Shown here piece by piece: positions 51,297-64,000 of a stretch of DNA of 64,000 nt (position 1 is the stretch's first letter; the number at the start of each line of letters is the position of its first letter). Both the position numbers and the translations under genes were made by a program. The notes beneath the pieces are model-generated. The model searched no databases. It saw only the letters and a list, made by a program, of their open reading frames with translations, and was not told where the DNA came from. The DNA is from Atopsyche davidsoni (Eukaryota > Arthropoda > Insecta > Trichoptera > Hydrobiosidae): assembly GCA_022113835.1 (NCBI GenBank), contig JAILWY010000005.1, positions 8,574,501-8,638,500 on the forward strand. Reading direction: 5' to 3'.

Positions 51297-54076
51297 AAGT
51301 TGTTTCGTATTATGCTAATTTTAAAGATATTTCCATGCAAAGCAGATGAATATTGCACTTTTATGTTATAATATTCCTACATGGGAAAAACATACACTTG
51401 CTATTGAAGTTAATTTTTTTCCAACATAGACTTCCATAGACCTTATATTTTCAAAACTAATAAAATCTTTACTACCCTTGGCCTTAAAAATATTGAATAC
51501 AGCCAGATTTACAGCCAAGATAAAAATCCTCGAAATTCATTATGGGATATCTTGCAGGGATAAAAACGTTAAACGTTTATGATTCATTATATTTTTAATA
51601 TCACTCAGTTTTAGTACCAATCGCGTACCTTTATTAAAAATTGAGCTTCAAAATTTAGAAAATGTTTGCAGCAACACGAATATTACAAATTTTCTGTACC
51701 AACTCTTTACTGGGTGCTTCAGTTTAGTAAAAATATTATTATATCTGAAAACTTACATTTACATATTTTAAACATTAAGTCAGCTAATGATGCATTTGCT
51801 ATAATTTTTATGTGTTGATATATTTTTACCACAAATATTTTATTTAAAAAAAAAATGATTCAGTATTGAAAATAAAATACTTGGTTTTTCAAAATATTGG
51901 TACAGATAAAGTACTTTTTATGCCATTTGGTAATATAATAACAGTGCAATAGTAATCTTTTTCTAGTGTAACGCTTTTTTTTTTTTAAAGAAATAAAATT
52001 TTACTCATCCTTTTTTTAAGTTATTTTCATTTTTAAGTTAAAATTCAAATTGTATACCAAAAATATATGTTGTAAAATTATATATTTTTTTATCAAGAGT
52101 GCATCAGAGTTATTGAATGATATTTTTACTATAGTATTAAAGACATGTTTTTTTTTAAATAATTCGTATATTATTTCATATAAAACATAAATTTCAAATT
52201 TTCAATTTGACAGAGTGATAACAAATAATATACTCTAATAATACTCTAAATTGTTTAATAATACATATTTTTTCGACGCTTTCGTTCGGTTATTAGGCAT
52301 ATGCCACTCCAAAGTACCCTAGACATAAATCATCCAAAATTACCCATAAAAATTGAGATATACTTTAATCTCTCATATCTGTACCAAGACCCTTCCCCGC
52401 GGATTGGCAGGAGTGTCTCCTCCCGCGAAGTTTCCCTATAGCCACAATAATAAAACTCGGGAGCATTAATAAAATCCAATGCTGCCAACTTGCGTTAACT
52501 GTTTACAGCTGACATAACGACAGTGTTTATGTTCACCCGTAACTAACATCACTTTGCTTATCGTAGGGTTGGTAGCTCTGTGTTTTGCAAACCTCGAGTT
52601 GCTTTATTTATTTCCTGGTGATTTACATCTCTCGTGGTATAGATCAAGTAATTCGATAAATATTCATATTTGTCTAAGATTTTTAGTCAATATTTTTCTG
52701 TCTTTATTTCTGATAACGGAAATTCTTCAACCGTAAACATTGTTAGAAAAACCAATTGAACGTGATTGGAAAACAAAAATCAGTCATTGATGCATATCCG
52801 GTAAAGTACAATCTATGTTTTGGTAATAAATCGACTTATATTTATAAATTTTATAAACAAATTAGCTTTATTTTATTACAAATATTTTTCTTGTTAAAAG
52901 TTAATATTTTTTCACAAACATGTATAAATTATAAATAAAATTTAACTTTGATACTTCCTTGGCGAGTTTCTACATTCGTTATGAAATATCTGGTTTTTAA
53001 AGTTTATCTCAAACATTATTTATCCCAAAGTTATTATCTTAAGTGGTTACCCTTATATTGAATGACTTTCTTGAAACTAGTTATTTATTACATTTTTCTT
53101 GCTTTTATTACGTGATAAACTTACATAGTAAACTATCAACTCTACGAGCTACATAATTAGGTAACATAATTCAAATACCAGTCACAAACGAACTTACAAA
53201 CTGAGATTGGCTTATATGACAAAGCTACTCTCCCATTTGAGTATATTTTAAGAAGCAAGTCTTTGATAACCAAAGATGCCTTTTAAATGTGTATAATGGT
53301 ATATATTTTATCAAACTGATTTAGGGCATTTTATAAGCATTAATTTCTTTAAAAAAATTGATTTAATTAAAATACATAAAATACATATTAATTGTATACA
53401 AACTCTATTTTAATCAGATCATTTTCCGAATCAAAATTTAACTGTATTATTAGTGTGAATAAATATTTTTTACACATAATTTATCAATATTAGAAACATT
53501 TTATTACGACGGTGAGATTACAAGTGGTTTAAATAGTAAAGTCGATTTTCATCCCCAAAACTTGTATGTTTTTGAAGCTCGCAATAAAAACACAATCTCA
53601 TTTGCCACGTCCTGAAGGGAAGGTTTACTGCAAGTCCTTAAAAAGTGAATATAAAAAAAACGACAAACCGCTTGTGGCTGTGGAAATCAATTGCCTTTCG
53701 TAAGATAGTTCATGTTTTATTTTAAACACGACTCGGATTGTTTTCTATAAAAAAATGTCATGCGTTTCACAACATTGTTGGAATCATCGAGTTTTGTATT
53801 TTTTTATTTACTTACACATTCATAATATAATGAATATAAAAACAGACTTTATTTGATGTCAATCGCATTGTAAATCAAAACCAACATCATATTGTTCCTG
53901 AAAATGTTATGAAAACATTATGAAAAATTGATTAATATGAATATGTTTTTACAACACATGTCGTAATTAGGTATCAAATATATTTTTAATCTTTTTTTAT
54001 GGCTCTTGATTTAATCAACTGTATATTATACATTAAATAAATCTATCATTTAATAATAACACGATTAAAATATTTG

Positions 54077-54094
54077 TATATATATATATATATA
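54077..54094. repeat. (TA)n microsatellite
   Basis: Nine uninterrupted TA units in AT-rich DNA. Confidence 0.85.
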
Positions 54095-54147
54095 CTCATA
54101 GTATTATGTAATAAGTTCAATTACATAATTCTGTTTTCTTTGCGTAG

Positions 54148-54363
54148 GTTTTTGAATCCAACATATATATTTACGAATACTTTTATATTTTCCTAAGATT
54201 TCTGTATCCAAGCCCAGGACTCTTTGATGACGGCATGACAGCATCTGATTATGGTTATCGACTGACAAATCTTGGCAAGGCGATCAGAAACAATCTCCAA
54301 TCCTCGGAAGTCGACCAGACCGGCACAGAAATAAGAGCGGGTCCTATTTTTAGTCCGAAGTGA
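54148..54363 (+). other. Candidate coding exon or degenerate coding fragment, open on both strands
   Basis: After a reasonable 3' splice site (ttttctttgcgtag) the + frame stays open for 71 codons to TGA at 54361. Its better-composed part contains PSPGLFDDGMTASDYGYRLTN and ends GPIFSPK. The minus strand is also open for about 62 codons (54193-54381), containing LVDFRGLEIVSDRLAKICQS. The segment from about 54200 is clearly richer in GC than its flanks. I recognise no family on either strand. It could be a terminal exon, a transposon remnant, or a GC-rich patch open by chance. Confidence 0.22.
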
Positions 54364-55275
54364 GATTTTAAGATTTGGCTTTTACTCGGCGCCCTGTTGT
54401 GTTATTTTCGTCTTTTTGTGATACAGCCGCGCCGAGAGATGAGATTATTTACGTCATTTGTGGAGAATTTAATTTATACTTCTAATTCTTGCGAATTTTC
54501 AAGGGGGTGTCTTTTATATCACTTACGACCCATTAATTATAATGTCCATTAAACACATACATCAATTTTGAGCGTAACACATTATTTTTTTTATCAAAAG
54601 GAAAATTTATTTTTTCAATACATTAGAGCAAAATATATTTTAATGAAAAAAAATTGGCAATTTTTCATAGTTTTATAGTACCGTGTGGAAAAAATACCAG
54701 CAGTGTAACAGTCGATGAGCTAAGTCTATTCATTATTAGGAATTGGGAATTTTTATTATTTTAAAACCTTTTTCTTTTAATATTTAACAATGAACAACTA
54801 CAACATACTTGCGAATTGTTTCCAAGCAATAGAAACTTTGATGTATTCTATAAATTAAAAAAATCATAGGCTTCTTAACTTATGCAGAAGAAGTGTATAT
54901 ATATTACGTTTTACACGAGATCACTATTATTATTGCGTACACTCAATTTTAAAAACCTGATTTTTTTTAAAATACTGTTAAACTTAAAGATAGCCGCACA
55001 CCTGGGCCATAAATAAATGGAGCTTATTATACGTTACTGAATCCGTGTAACGTGTAACAAGCCCGGGTTCTGCCAGGGGGAAGCGTTCCTCGGCGCGCGT
55101 TATGACAGGAAGCAGGACGCATTTTCGCTGCTTTTATTGGAGGAACTTTGTGATTTATCCAAACAGTCCGTGAACCGAGTCAAGCCATCGGCATAGCAAC
55201 GCATCAGCTGAGCGGCAATCACGCGAGAGTGTTTCTTTGCCCTAAGCCATATTTGTTGGTAGATAAATATCTTGG

Positions 55276-55423
55276 ATGTTTAGCTGCCTGAAGTTTTCAG
55301 TCATCGGATTTTCATTCCCTGTGCTGGGACTCTCAGTGTCACCATCTTTCAAAAAATCATGTTGACGACCCCAGCTCGGGGACCGAAACGTAGAAGGACT
55401 GAAAACTTCAAGCAGCTCAACAT
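55276..55423. repeat. Inverted repeat with 27-bp arms
   Basis: Arms 55276-55302 (core agctgcctgaagttttcag) and 55397-55423 are inverted copies with two mismatches, separated by 94 bp. The segment is also open on the minus strand as part of an 80-codon frame that I do not recognise. It could form a stem-loop in RNA. Confidence 0.6.
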
Positions 55424-58029
55424 ACAAATCATAAAAATCAAACCACATAGTGTTGGCATATCTAAATAGATTTATATACATCAAATATTCAATATAAGAT
55501 AATTTAATATGAACGATGCTATAAAACTAACGCATCAAGCAGCAATCGTCTAAATTCGTTTACCACCTGTAAGATATAACCTTAATGCATAATGTTAGCA
55601 CAAGGCTCTATTGATGTTCCAACAAATCAGTTTTCGTTAAAAAAAATCTCCAAATTTATATATTAATGTATTCTGTTAAGGGATATATTCCAAAGAAATG
55701 ATATTTATCACTTTTTATAAAATTATTTAATACGTGTGGCTTTAGTCTTTTTAACATAAAAATAAGAAAAATAGTTGCTTCATACATATACAATTATAAA
55801 TATGTGCAAGTTCCAGGAAGTGATGTTGAATAACTCAATAAATTGATCCTAGTAATTGATACATCAATAGCAATAATGACTTTGTATAATATTAAATATA
55901 TGCAGCGTATTATACAGAGGTTCTATCGGCGATCTCAAATGGAATAACTTGTATGTGAGTCTGCGTACAATTTGTTCTACCAGTCATTCTTGTTGCCTCA
56001 TATAGTCGACATCGGAACATAATACCACCCATTCCGCACGGTCCGCCGGCATTCCGGCTGTCAGCCAGCAGCCCCGTGAGCGATCTCTGAATTCTTCTAA
56101 GTGTTTTTAGAGTACAGAGAGATGTATATGGAAGAGAACTCAATACGGGATTTGAACCGCAACTTAGAAAAACAAGCACCGGGACTAAAACCTGGGATGT
56201 CCATTTGAAATCCCATTATGGCATATAATCTGCACCCAGAATATTTATCACAAGTACATCCAAGAATTTTTTATGTAAATTCTATATTTATCAAAATAGT
56301 ATTATCTTATATGTTCAAAAGAAACAATTTTTTTATGAATTGTACTCCCTTTTTTCATTAGTTTATGAATAAAAAAACAATACAATCGAGCAATAAGTTT
56401 TTTAAGTATATTTTTATACACTGCCCACAGCTTGATTTTATTTAGTTGAAATCTATTATTCTTTTGTAAATATCGGATGTTTAATAAATATTTTTTGTAT
56501 TACATAACGTTTTATCTGAAGCATTAAATATATAACATAATTTCAGTGCAGTTTGTTAAACTTTCTGCTTAAGCTGTTACTAATAATATCAAACGTAGCC
56601 AGATATTTTTTTATGCATATAAAAAATACATATTATTATATTCCAACAAGTCTATTTCATACATATATTTCAATAATAGTTTAAATAAAATATTATTATT
56701 AGCAAGATCAACCCTTAAGACTTGGGGTCCTCGCCAAGTTCGAAATTGGATCCTTGTAACGTAATGACCCTAATTCATCATAACACTGTCACTTATTTAT
56801 GAAGAAAATTAATTAAATCTACATATACTTCCATTGCATGAGAGTTCAGGGGACTTGACTGCATGATAATTGTTTGGCTGATGAATTCACCCTGCTTTGC
56901 ATATGTTTTGGTGTGTGTGTATCGATGTCACTCAAATTTTTAATTGGCATGATAAATTGTAGACATTGAAAAAAATAGGCCACGAAAGCTCTAATGATCC
57001 GAAATCTAAACGATGATCTACTTCCACTTTTGATCATACGAATTAAATAAATTAAGTTTATTAAAATTTATATTGACTGTCGCTCAAAGTTTTTATTTTT
57101 TACAAAAGTAATACTTCGTGACATATTCTCTGAATTTAAAATCCCTCCAGGCCACAACTTCACTTCTGAAATATGACAAATAGCCAGTGGACTGATACAC
57201 GTTCTCAGGATGTTATTCATCAAGCTGACCCAACTTTGTATAAAGTTAACAGCATACGTATGAAACTAACTTTCCTGAAAGTATCCGTCCAATGCTCGTT
57301 ACCCAGATAACCGCGAACTGAAAACTATGCAAGAAAAATAAGTACAACATGGAATAGTACACAAACAAAGGTTTTACTTACATATGAAAGATTTACTATG
57401 AATTATGGCAAAAGAACTATTTTTGCTTCAAAGTTATTCGTACAAATGAAAAATCTTATTAATTTATGAACCATAAAAATATGAATTCTTATACATTAAC
57501 TTCAGCAGACGTTCTTCTAAAAAAATTAAATACTCCAATTTCATACATCTAAATATTCAATTTATATTCTCTACTATTATATTCTGCCATCAATAACTTT
57601 AGGACTAAATATCATATTAAATTAATTTCATAGTTATGAACATTTTTGCCACACACCTATCTAATGTGACTAATCGTAGTATTCACTAGATAAAAAAACT
57701 TTTTTTACTTCTGTTGAAATATTTAGTTTTGTATTCCTTTGAATGATTTATTTATTTTTATCCTCACTCATCGCAGAATTTTTTTTTGTCACACATCTGC
57801 TAGTTTAACAACTCATCAAACCATATGCGTTACCATTAGAAACATCGTTAATTCTTCCTCACGAATAGAATAGCATATTAAATTAATCTATTAAAAATAA
57901 ATTGCACCGATATATATAATCCGCGTATTTTTGTGACAGCCCTAGAATAAGGGTCTCATATATGAGCTGTCAAGGTGACAGAGGATTTCGACACTCATTA
58001 TAATAAGTTAGGAATATTATACTGACAAA

Positions 58030-58100
58030 TGACGGTGCTTCCGTCCGGCCGGAAGGGTCCCCGAGCGCTGATTGGCTGCGGGATCCCAACTTTGCTCGAT
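58030..58100. promoter_or_regulatory. Candidate regulatory cluster: paired GGAA sites and a CCAAT-type site
   Basis: cttccgtccggccggaag (58038-58055) carries two ETS-like CCGGAAG/CTTCCG cores in opposite orientation. gctgattggctg (NF-Y-like reverse CCAAT) lies 13 bp further on. The cluster is GC-rich within AT-rich surroundings. Motif-based only; no transcript evidence. Confidence 0.25.
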
Positions 58101-61100
58101 GTCCTTTTCTCAACCCTGTTTCTTATCACAGTTTCATCGAACGTACCGCAAAAGTACATATTCACATGAAACTTATAGGATCAAAATCCCACATCTATTT
58201 CCAGACCTGAAAACTGAGTTAACACGTTTTCTTGTGAACATTTTTTAAAACAAGAATTTCATATCATATATTTATGTATAAATGGTCTAGAACTGACACA
58301 AAAATTTTACGAAGAGTTATTGGCCAAATTATTTTATTGAGACGTTTATTAATAAAAGTTTTCGCAATTTGTTTTTCGGTAGAATAAATTTACAAAAACA
58401 ATCACAAAAGTTTCCAACAAAATATTCCGCAACCGTAAACAATATGTCTCTATTAATATACCATTATTTTCGATGACTCTCACTTTTCTTCTCCTCCTGA
58501 TTATTTCTCCTTTCCTTCCTCGCTCATCAATAAAATATTTTATGTTAGACAAATAAATGATAAGTACCACCCTTATACATAAAACAAATCCTCTTAGAAT
58601 AATATAGAAATATGTTAGTTAGTTTTTGCAAGAAAATTTAATATTTCTAAATAAATCAAACTTGTATAAAGTGGGTGTCACTTTCATTCCTAATGTCACG
58701 ATTCTGAAGCTGGAGTTTGTTCAATAATAAGTCACCCAGAGAAATTCAACGGAGAACTCCCTTTCCATGTATCCTTTTATCATATTACGTAAATTTATAC
58801 CGAATCTTCCTCAGATTTATGACGCATTATACCCTTGAAGAATTTTGTTCGCATAATGTATGGTAATTTTAGACAGAATTATAATAAAATACACCTAACA
58901 AAATGTTTTTTTTTTTACTAATTTATTTTAAGTGTAAAGAGGCATCGCGCGGTCAGTAGAATCACTAGAATACAAATAGACACGAGCTTAGCATAGCCTC
59001 AAACCTATTGAAGTACTCTACAAATACTTGCTGTGCAACATTACTACCATAGTTTAGATATTTCAACGCTAGATCTATAGTATGTACAATTTCGCGTTTT
59101 AATGAGACTAATAAATAAACGTTACGCAATAAACGTTTATCTTAATGATTATTACTTAATATCCGGTTTATACAGGTAATAAAAACAATTTGTTTCAATT
59201 AAACTTAAACTCGTGTAATCAAACCGTATTTCTTAAGTAATTGTATAGTCATATTTCCGGTCAGATTTTGAAGAAAATGCAAACTCATCCTATCTCATAC
59301 CCGGCGTTCATATTCATCCACTTTGCTCGTATTTCATCCATAGCTACAACTTGTCTCGCTTTCAGATGGATATCTACTTATTTGGTATGAACTTCTCTAG
59401 TCCGTACAAAACGTGCCATGCAGATAATTAACAAAATGTGCATGAAACTTTTGAAAGTATAGGTGAAATAAATGAAACTAAGAATATTTAAATTGGTAAA
59501 TATGTATTTTTTTTTAAAACATAAAAAAAGTCTAACAACAATTGACGTGCATGCCTCAGTCTGCTAGTGTAAGCAAGGGGCAGTAGTCTTGAATTGACTC
59601 TTATGTGATCTTCTAATCAATCCATACATCATTAAAAATGTAACTAAACTATTTTAAACAACTTTAGTTTGTATCTCTATTTTAATAATTAATAACAAAA
59701 TCAAAAAATCACTTTACGATATTGCATTATGAATTCGAATAGTTGTTTTCAGGTAATCAGATAATCTATTAGATCAATTAAAAAATAAACCGAATAATCA
59801 ACCCATTAATACAAATACAAGCATAAACCGTCTAAAATTTTAGTTCAAGGGTTCAGCAGTGTAAAATGAAAAATCATTCAATTAATTGGCTCACATTCAA
59901 ACTTTGCCGCAATGGAAATTGCCTCCACACTTCCGGCCTATTAATTATAGGCTCCTATAATTTCAATCACAGATCAGAAATCGAACTGAATCTGAAGCTT
60001 CAAAGCTCCATTTGTCGGGCGCCCTCGCCACTCGAATGGGGATCTCATGCTAAGCAGTCGATAGTGCTCCCGTAGGACGCCGCGTGTTCCAGACACGAGG
60101 AGATAGATTGATAAACGACCGGAATCTATTATAGACCTACTACTTGGTAATGCTGAAAATACCGCGGGAGGCTTTGATACAATGTGATCGATGTGCCCTA
60201 TTTATATTCTTTTTTTTGTTTAGTTTTGTGATTTTCTAAAAGCAATTTTGAAGTAAACCATCGCCCAAACAGTATATTACAATCAAAGATGAGCGTTTTA
60301 TATAAAGTAAAGTTTTTAATTAAAAACTAAAGTATAAACTTTAACTTTAAAGCTTGTAATAAGTCTCTCATTTATTTGATTAACTTTCGTAAATGTAAAT
60401 TGCTTTTAACTCATTTCCATTAGTCTACTTTGTCGGCTTAGTGTAATTTTATTATTTTCAGTTCTCTGAAGTCGAGATGATTTTGAACATCATTAATACA
60501 ATACAAAACCACAAATTTAATACATTTCAAAATATTAAATAAATAAATCAAATTAATTAGTATTACTGACCGTTCAAAAAAAAAATACTTTATCAAAACC
60601 CACAACTCATGTTTGATGGAAATTAGTATTTATCAAACCGAGAATTAGAATGCAATATTAATTTTAAAAATGAGATCTCCCAAAAATTACTTTTATTTTT
60701 AAATATGTACTACTCTCAAAAATTAATTAGTGCAAAAAAATAAGATAAAATAAATTTTACACTTAGAATCTTAACGCATAAAAATTAAAATAACTTTTTT
60801 AAAATAAATAATTTATCAAAAGCGAAAAAATATCTTCAGTGATCAAATATCTTGAGAATTTTTCAGTTTTATCAATAAGAGGTTTTCAATTTTCACTTAA
60901 GAAACATAGATATTTCTTTAAGGTTTCAAAGACGGAGCTGCAGAGATGGCACCTAAGATGTGAAGCTGAGTTTCACAATTTTCACTCTATCTGATTCCGA
61001 TTTCGACTCCCATTTCAGTGGCCCTGAAATATTTAAAACTTCAACTCTTCAACTGTAAATGACATCAATTCGAGAGTCACTTTCCAGAGCGGAGGTCTGA

Positions 61101-61483
61101 TTTTCGATTTAACTTTTTAAAATACCCATTGTTCTACATTCATTCGATTATTATAAAACTCTTGCTTAATTCGCTATTATATATATTTATTTTTTTAATT
61201 GTTTCAGGTGAGTGAAGTTTTATTCTTTGCTGTTAAGGGGTAAGATTTATATATTTATTTTTAGTTTACTAATTATTTTATACATAGGCTTCGAGTTTTT
61301 ACGTAACACATTTTAAATCTACAAATTAATTATGTATTTATTGATTAATTGAAGCATAACCTTTCAGTTTAAGATAATGAAGCTAATATTTTTTTGGTGC
61401 ACTTCCTGGTTTAATCTGAATATAATTAAAATCATAACAAGTTCAGTAAAAGAAAACAATACTTGCACGTTTTAAAGATATGA

Positions 61484-61498
61484 ATATATATATATATA
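61484..61498. repeat. Short (TA)n run
   Basis: About seven TA units within AT-rich sequence; too short to define more. Confidence 0.6.
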
Positions 61499-64000
61499 AT
61501 ACCTTTTTTCTTTTTATTTTGATTTTCTTCGTATCAGCAAAAATATTTCATAACTATTTATTTATGAACATTGTTAAAAAACTATTTCAATCAAATCTCT
61601 AACCGGTGTCCTGTTTTTTTACAACTGAGCCGTCAAAGCCTCGTGCTCTTAAATTCATTGGAAGAACTATAATATAACAGTGCATAGCATCAAGCTTTTT
61701 AATATTATAGTTATGTCTATATCGCATACTGGATTTTTAAATTTCCAGTTAGATATTGTGAATAGGTACTTCCGGGCGTTTCGAAAAAGTCGATAAACAT
61801 TTCATACATGGTCAATCTGTTTATATGGATATGCAAACTTAATGCAATTAAACTCTGCTAAACTTTACATAACGTTAAAGTTTGATTTTATACACAAAAA
61901 ATATATGTATGTATAAATAAAATTATTGCACTATTTTTTTGCATGGGTAATGAATAATATAAATGGTGTAAGAATGTGCAATATCTCACACAATATATTA
62001 AAATCAGATTTTCATGCAACGGTGGTTCCAATTTACACAGGTCGTTAGCAAGCCTCAACTTTCAGGACGATCTTTTTAATATGATCATCTAAATATAAAT
62101 TATGTTGAACCTTTCGCAAATATGCGACTCTCTTTCGCTATATCTCTCCAATTTTAGAGACAATTTTTTTTTGTGAAGATATACTATTCATAAATAAACG
62201 TATTAATTTTCAAATATGGCTCGCATTTATTTGTAGTATTTTGAAGTTTTTTTCCTATTTGATTCACTAATTGAAACAATAATAATATATGATGTCAAGT
62301 AAATTAAATGTTTTTATTATCCGACATTTTTTTTATTGAACAACGTGATAAAAAAACCATTTCTGCTCGCTGCTTCATACGTAGTAATATGTGTATTTTC
62401 ATACATTCTGATTAGTATCGCAAAAAAATTATACGCGGAAACCAAAACAAACATTCAATTTTCGGATAAAGCTATAAATTAAAAAAGATTTTACGAGTTC
62501 AACAAACCTTAAAATGTGTATTTTTTAAGTAAATATTTATCTAGGTCAAAATTGCCTATTTATATACGATGAGCGATAGAAAATCTATCGTTAAAGCTCA
62601 TATTGAAATTAATAGTTTTTGGCAGTAGCACTTATTTCAAGAGCTTTAATTACGAAATAGAAATAAACGCTCGTGACAAATGTATCTCATAATTTTTTTT
62701 TCATAAGTAATATATGTGTTATATGGTGGTATGAAATTGATAGTAAGGCTGTTAGTGACAAATTCATAACTGGAATGGAGACATGTAAATGTATTATTCA
62801 CTTTCAAAGAATTCCTAATTATTTTCTTGACCCGTTTTCGCGTTGCGAATCGGAATTCCACACCTCTCTTGACATGTTAACTGGGCGTTGTAAATCATTT
62901 CATCACCGAGCACCGCGACTTCTCTGAGGATTCCGCCTCTTACAAATATGAGACAGCTCTGTGTCGGTCCCGAGTAACGAGATCTTATTTGCCGAGTGAT
63001 TTGAAAGGTCAATCAATGTTTTTATATTAAATAAAACTCCAGCTTGCAGTAACAAAAAAGCAGTACACACAAGGCATTCAAGAAGTAGTTTCTGACAAAT
63101 TGGTTTAAGCATATTTTCTTGTACAGAAATTTCTTTAAATTATTTAATTTTCAGAATTGTTATAATGTAGTGGACGCACTCTATTTGCTTCTTAAAGCGT
63201 TGAACAGCTTAGCGCCTAATAAGTATGACTCTTACAAAATTATGTATTCTTAACTATATTTATATTTTCTTTGCTCGACATTTAGAACTTTGATAAAAAA
63301 AAATAATAATAAAGTAAACATTGTAACTTCATTATTTGGATACATCAGAATTAAAAACGCTCTCAGCTTGAGATTAGCTTCGTGTTTTACAAGTCAGTTA
63401 AATCAATAAATACGTTCAGAGAAAAGAAAACACACCGAACGAGATAATTTCCTTTGATGTTGTTATTTTTGCTGAAAATACTAAATTAGATATTGTTTTT
63501 CTAGGATGTTAACTATTTTATTATTGGCTTCCAGAAAAATAGCGTTTAAGAGAAACAATCGTATGATGGAAGGCAGGAAGTTTGGTTGAATAACTTTCAA
63601 CCGGACTTATACTGGAAAAAAAATCTTTAGTATTTAATTGTAAGCGCTGTTCATAAACAGTGATTCAAACTGCATTATAGTTACATAGAAAATACATTTA
63701 CTAGTTCTAGATTCATAAATGTTTATCAATGTTATTTACTATAAGACACAGGTAGAATCATTATCTTATCACGATTTTTAATAAAGGCTTGAATAAATAT
63801 TGTTATTTTATTTATTATTGAAGAAACTAAGAGTAGATAAAAATAACAACGTGTTTTGTACCTTAATGGGTTAAAATGCGATTTTATTAATAAAATTAAA
63901 ATTACCGAGGAATAGCGGAAACTGTAGTATTTATGTTATTCAGGACCGCAGAAAAGAACGCAGTTTGGAATGATTAACAGCTACGCGTCTCGACAAATAC

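Larger units (their letters stand above)
45906..54147. other. AT-rich sequence, probably intron 1 of the transporter gene
   Basis: No SLC16-like exon or other supported gene. A GC-richer spot at 52390-52450 (ccttccccgcggattggcagg) contains a CCAAT-type site. Confidence 0.45.
54382..64000. other. AT-rich sequence, probably continuing intron 1 or intergenic DNA
   Basis: No supported gene. 55030-55230 and 55910-56190 are GC-richer; the latter is open for 89 codons on the minus strand without a recognisable product. 59870-60110, 60930-61110 and 62870-63010 are less AT-rich and could be regulatory or repeat-derived. Confidence 0.4.

Noticed and set aside
54200..54363. C-terminal FSPK read as a pyrokinin-type neuropeptide
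   Set aside because: Family peptides end FxPRL-amide with a following Gly and dibasic site; here the frame stops directly after FSPK.
55910..56179. 89-codon minus-strand frame with a GGTTCAAATCCCG B-box-like sequence near its start
   Set aside because: No recognised protein family. The B-box-like sequence has no matching A-box or cloverleaf upstream on that strand, so neither gene nor tRNA/SINE is supported.
57580..57900. Apparent duplication around atattaaattaat and ccacacacct/tcacacatct
   Set aside because: The shared words occur in different order and are AT-rich; no colinear repeat could be built.

Overview
The window is 64 kb of strongly AT-rich eukaryotic nuclear DNA and looks like insect sequence, most plausibly Lepidoptera. 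That reading rests on the AT-rich background, the very long introns or intergenic spaces, the hAT-type non-autonomous elements, and one clear animal coding exon of the SLC16 (monocarboxylate transporter) family. No assignment below order level can be made from the sequence alone. There are no bacterial-type operons, no rRNA, no CRISPR array and no canonical functional tRNA.

Only one protein-coding exon is well supported: 44145-44433 (+), the first coding exon of an SLC16-like transporter. It carries the PEGGWGW signature, the first membrane helix and a CAG|GTAAAC donor. No other SLC16-like exon was seen on the + strand out to 64000, so intron 1 probably exceeds 19.5 kb. A 3-codon upstream ORF in strong Kozak context ends in a TAATG overlap with the main start.

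Two independent tandem arrays flank this exon. Upstream, 43107-44085 holds four copies of a ~190-215 bp unit that runs into the likely promoter or 5'UTR; the third copy is split by a tRNA-containing inverted-repeat element. Downstream, 44391-45905 holds the exon's own 3' end plus intron-proximal DNA, repeated four more times with periods of 301, 301, 371 and 381 bp. Each extra copy keeps both an AG before and a GT after a 43-nt exon-like block. Splicing in such a block would give a stop codon at once, so they are potential poison exons or decoy sites.

Region by region: 1-6453 is AT-rich with a possible short MITE (1170-1358) and a TA microsatellite (6389-6453). 6454-6764 is a non-autonomous hAT-like element with TSDs. 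10706-10962 is an interspersed repeat whose relative lies at 40558-41265, where a second hAT-like element is nested in it. 18387-18590 is an almost perfect fold-back with 82-bp arms around half a tRNA-like sequence, related to the element at 43531-43760. 39055-39580 is a three-copy tandem repeat. Several GC-elevated islands (30700-30890, 34540-34620, 40263-40427, 52390-52450, 55030-55230, 58030-58100) may be promoters, noncoding exons or enhancers. 54148-54381 is open on both strands and may be a degenerate exon or transposon fragment. The remainder is featureless AT-rich sequence to the eye.
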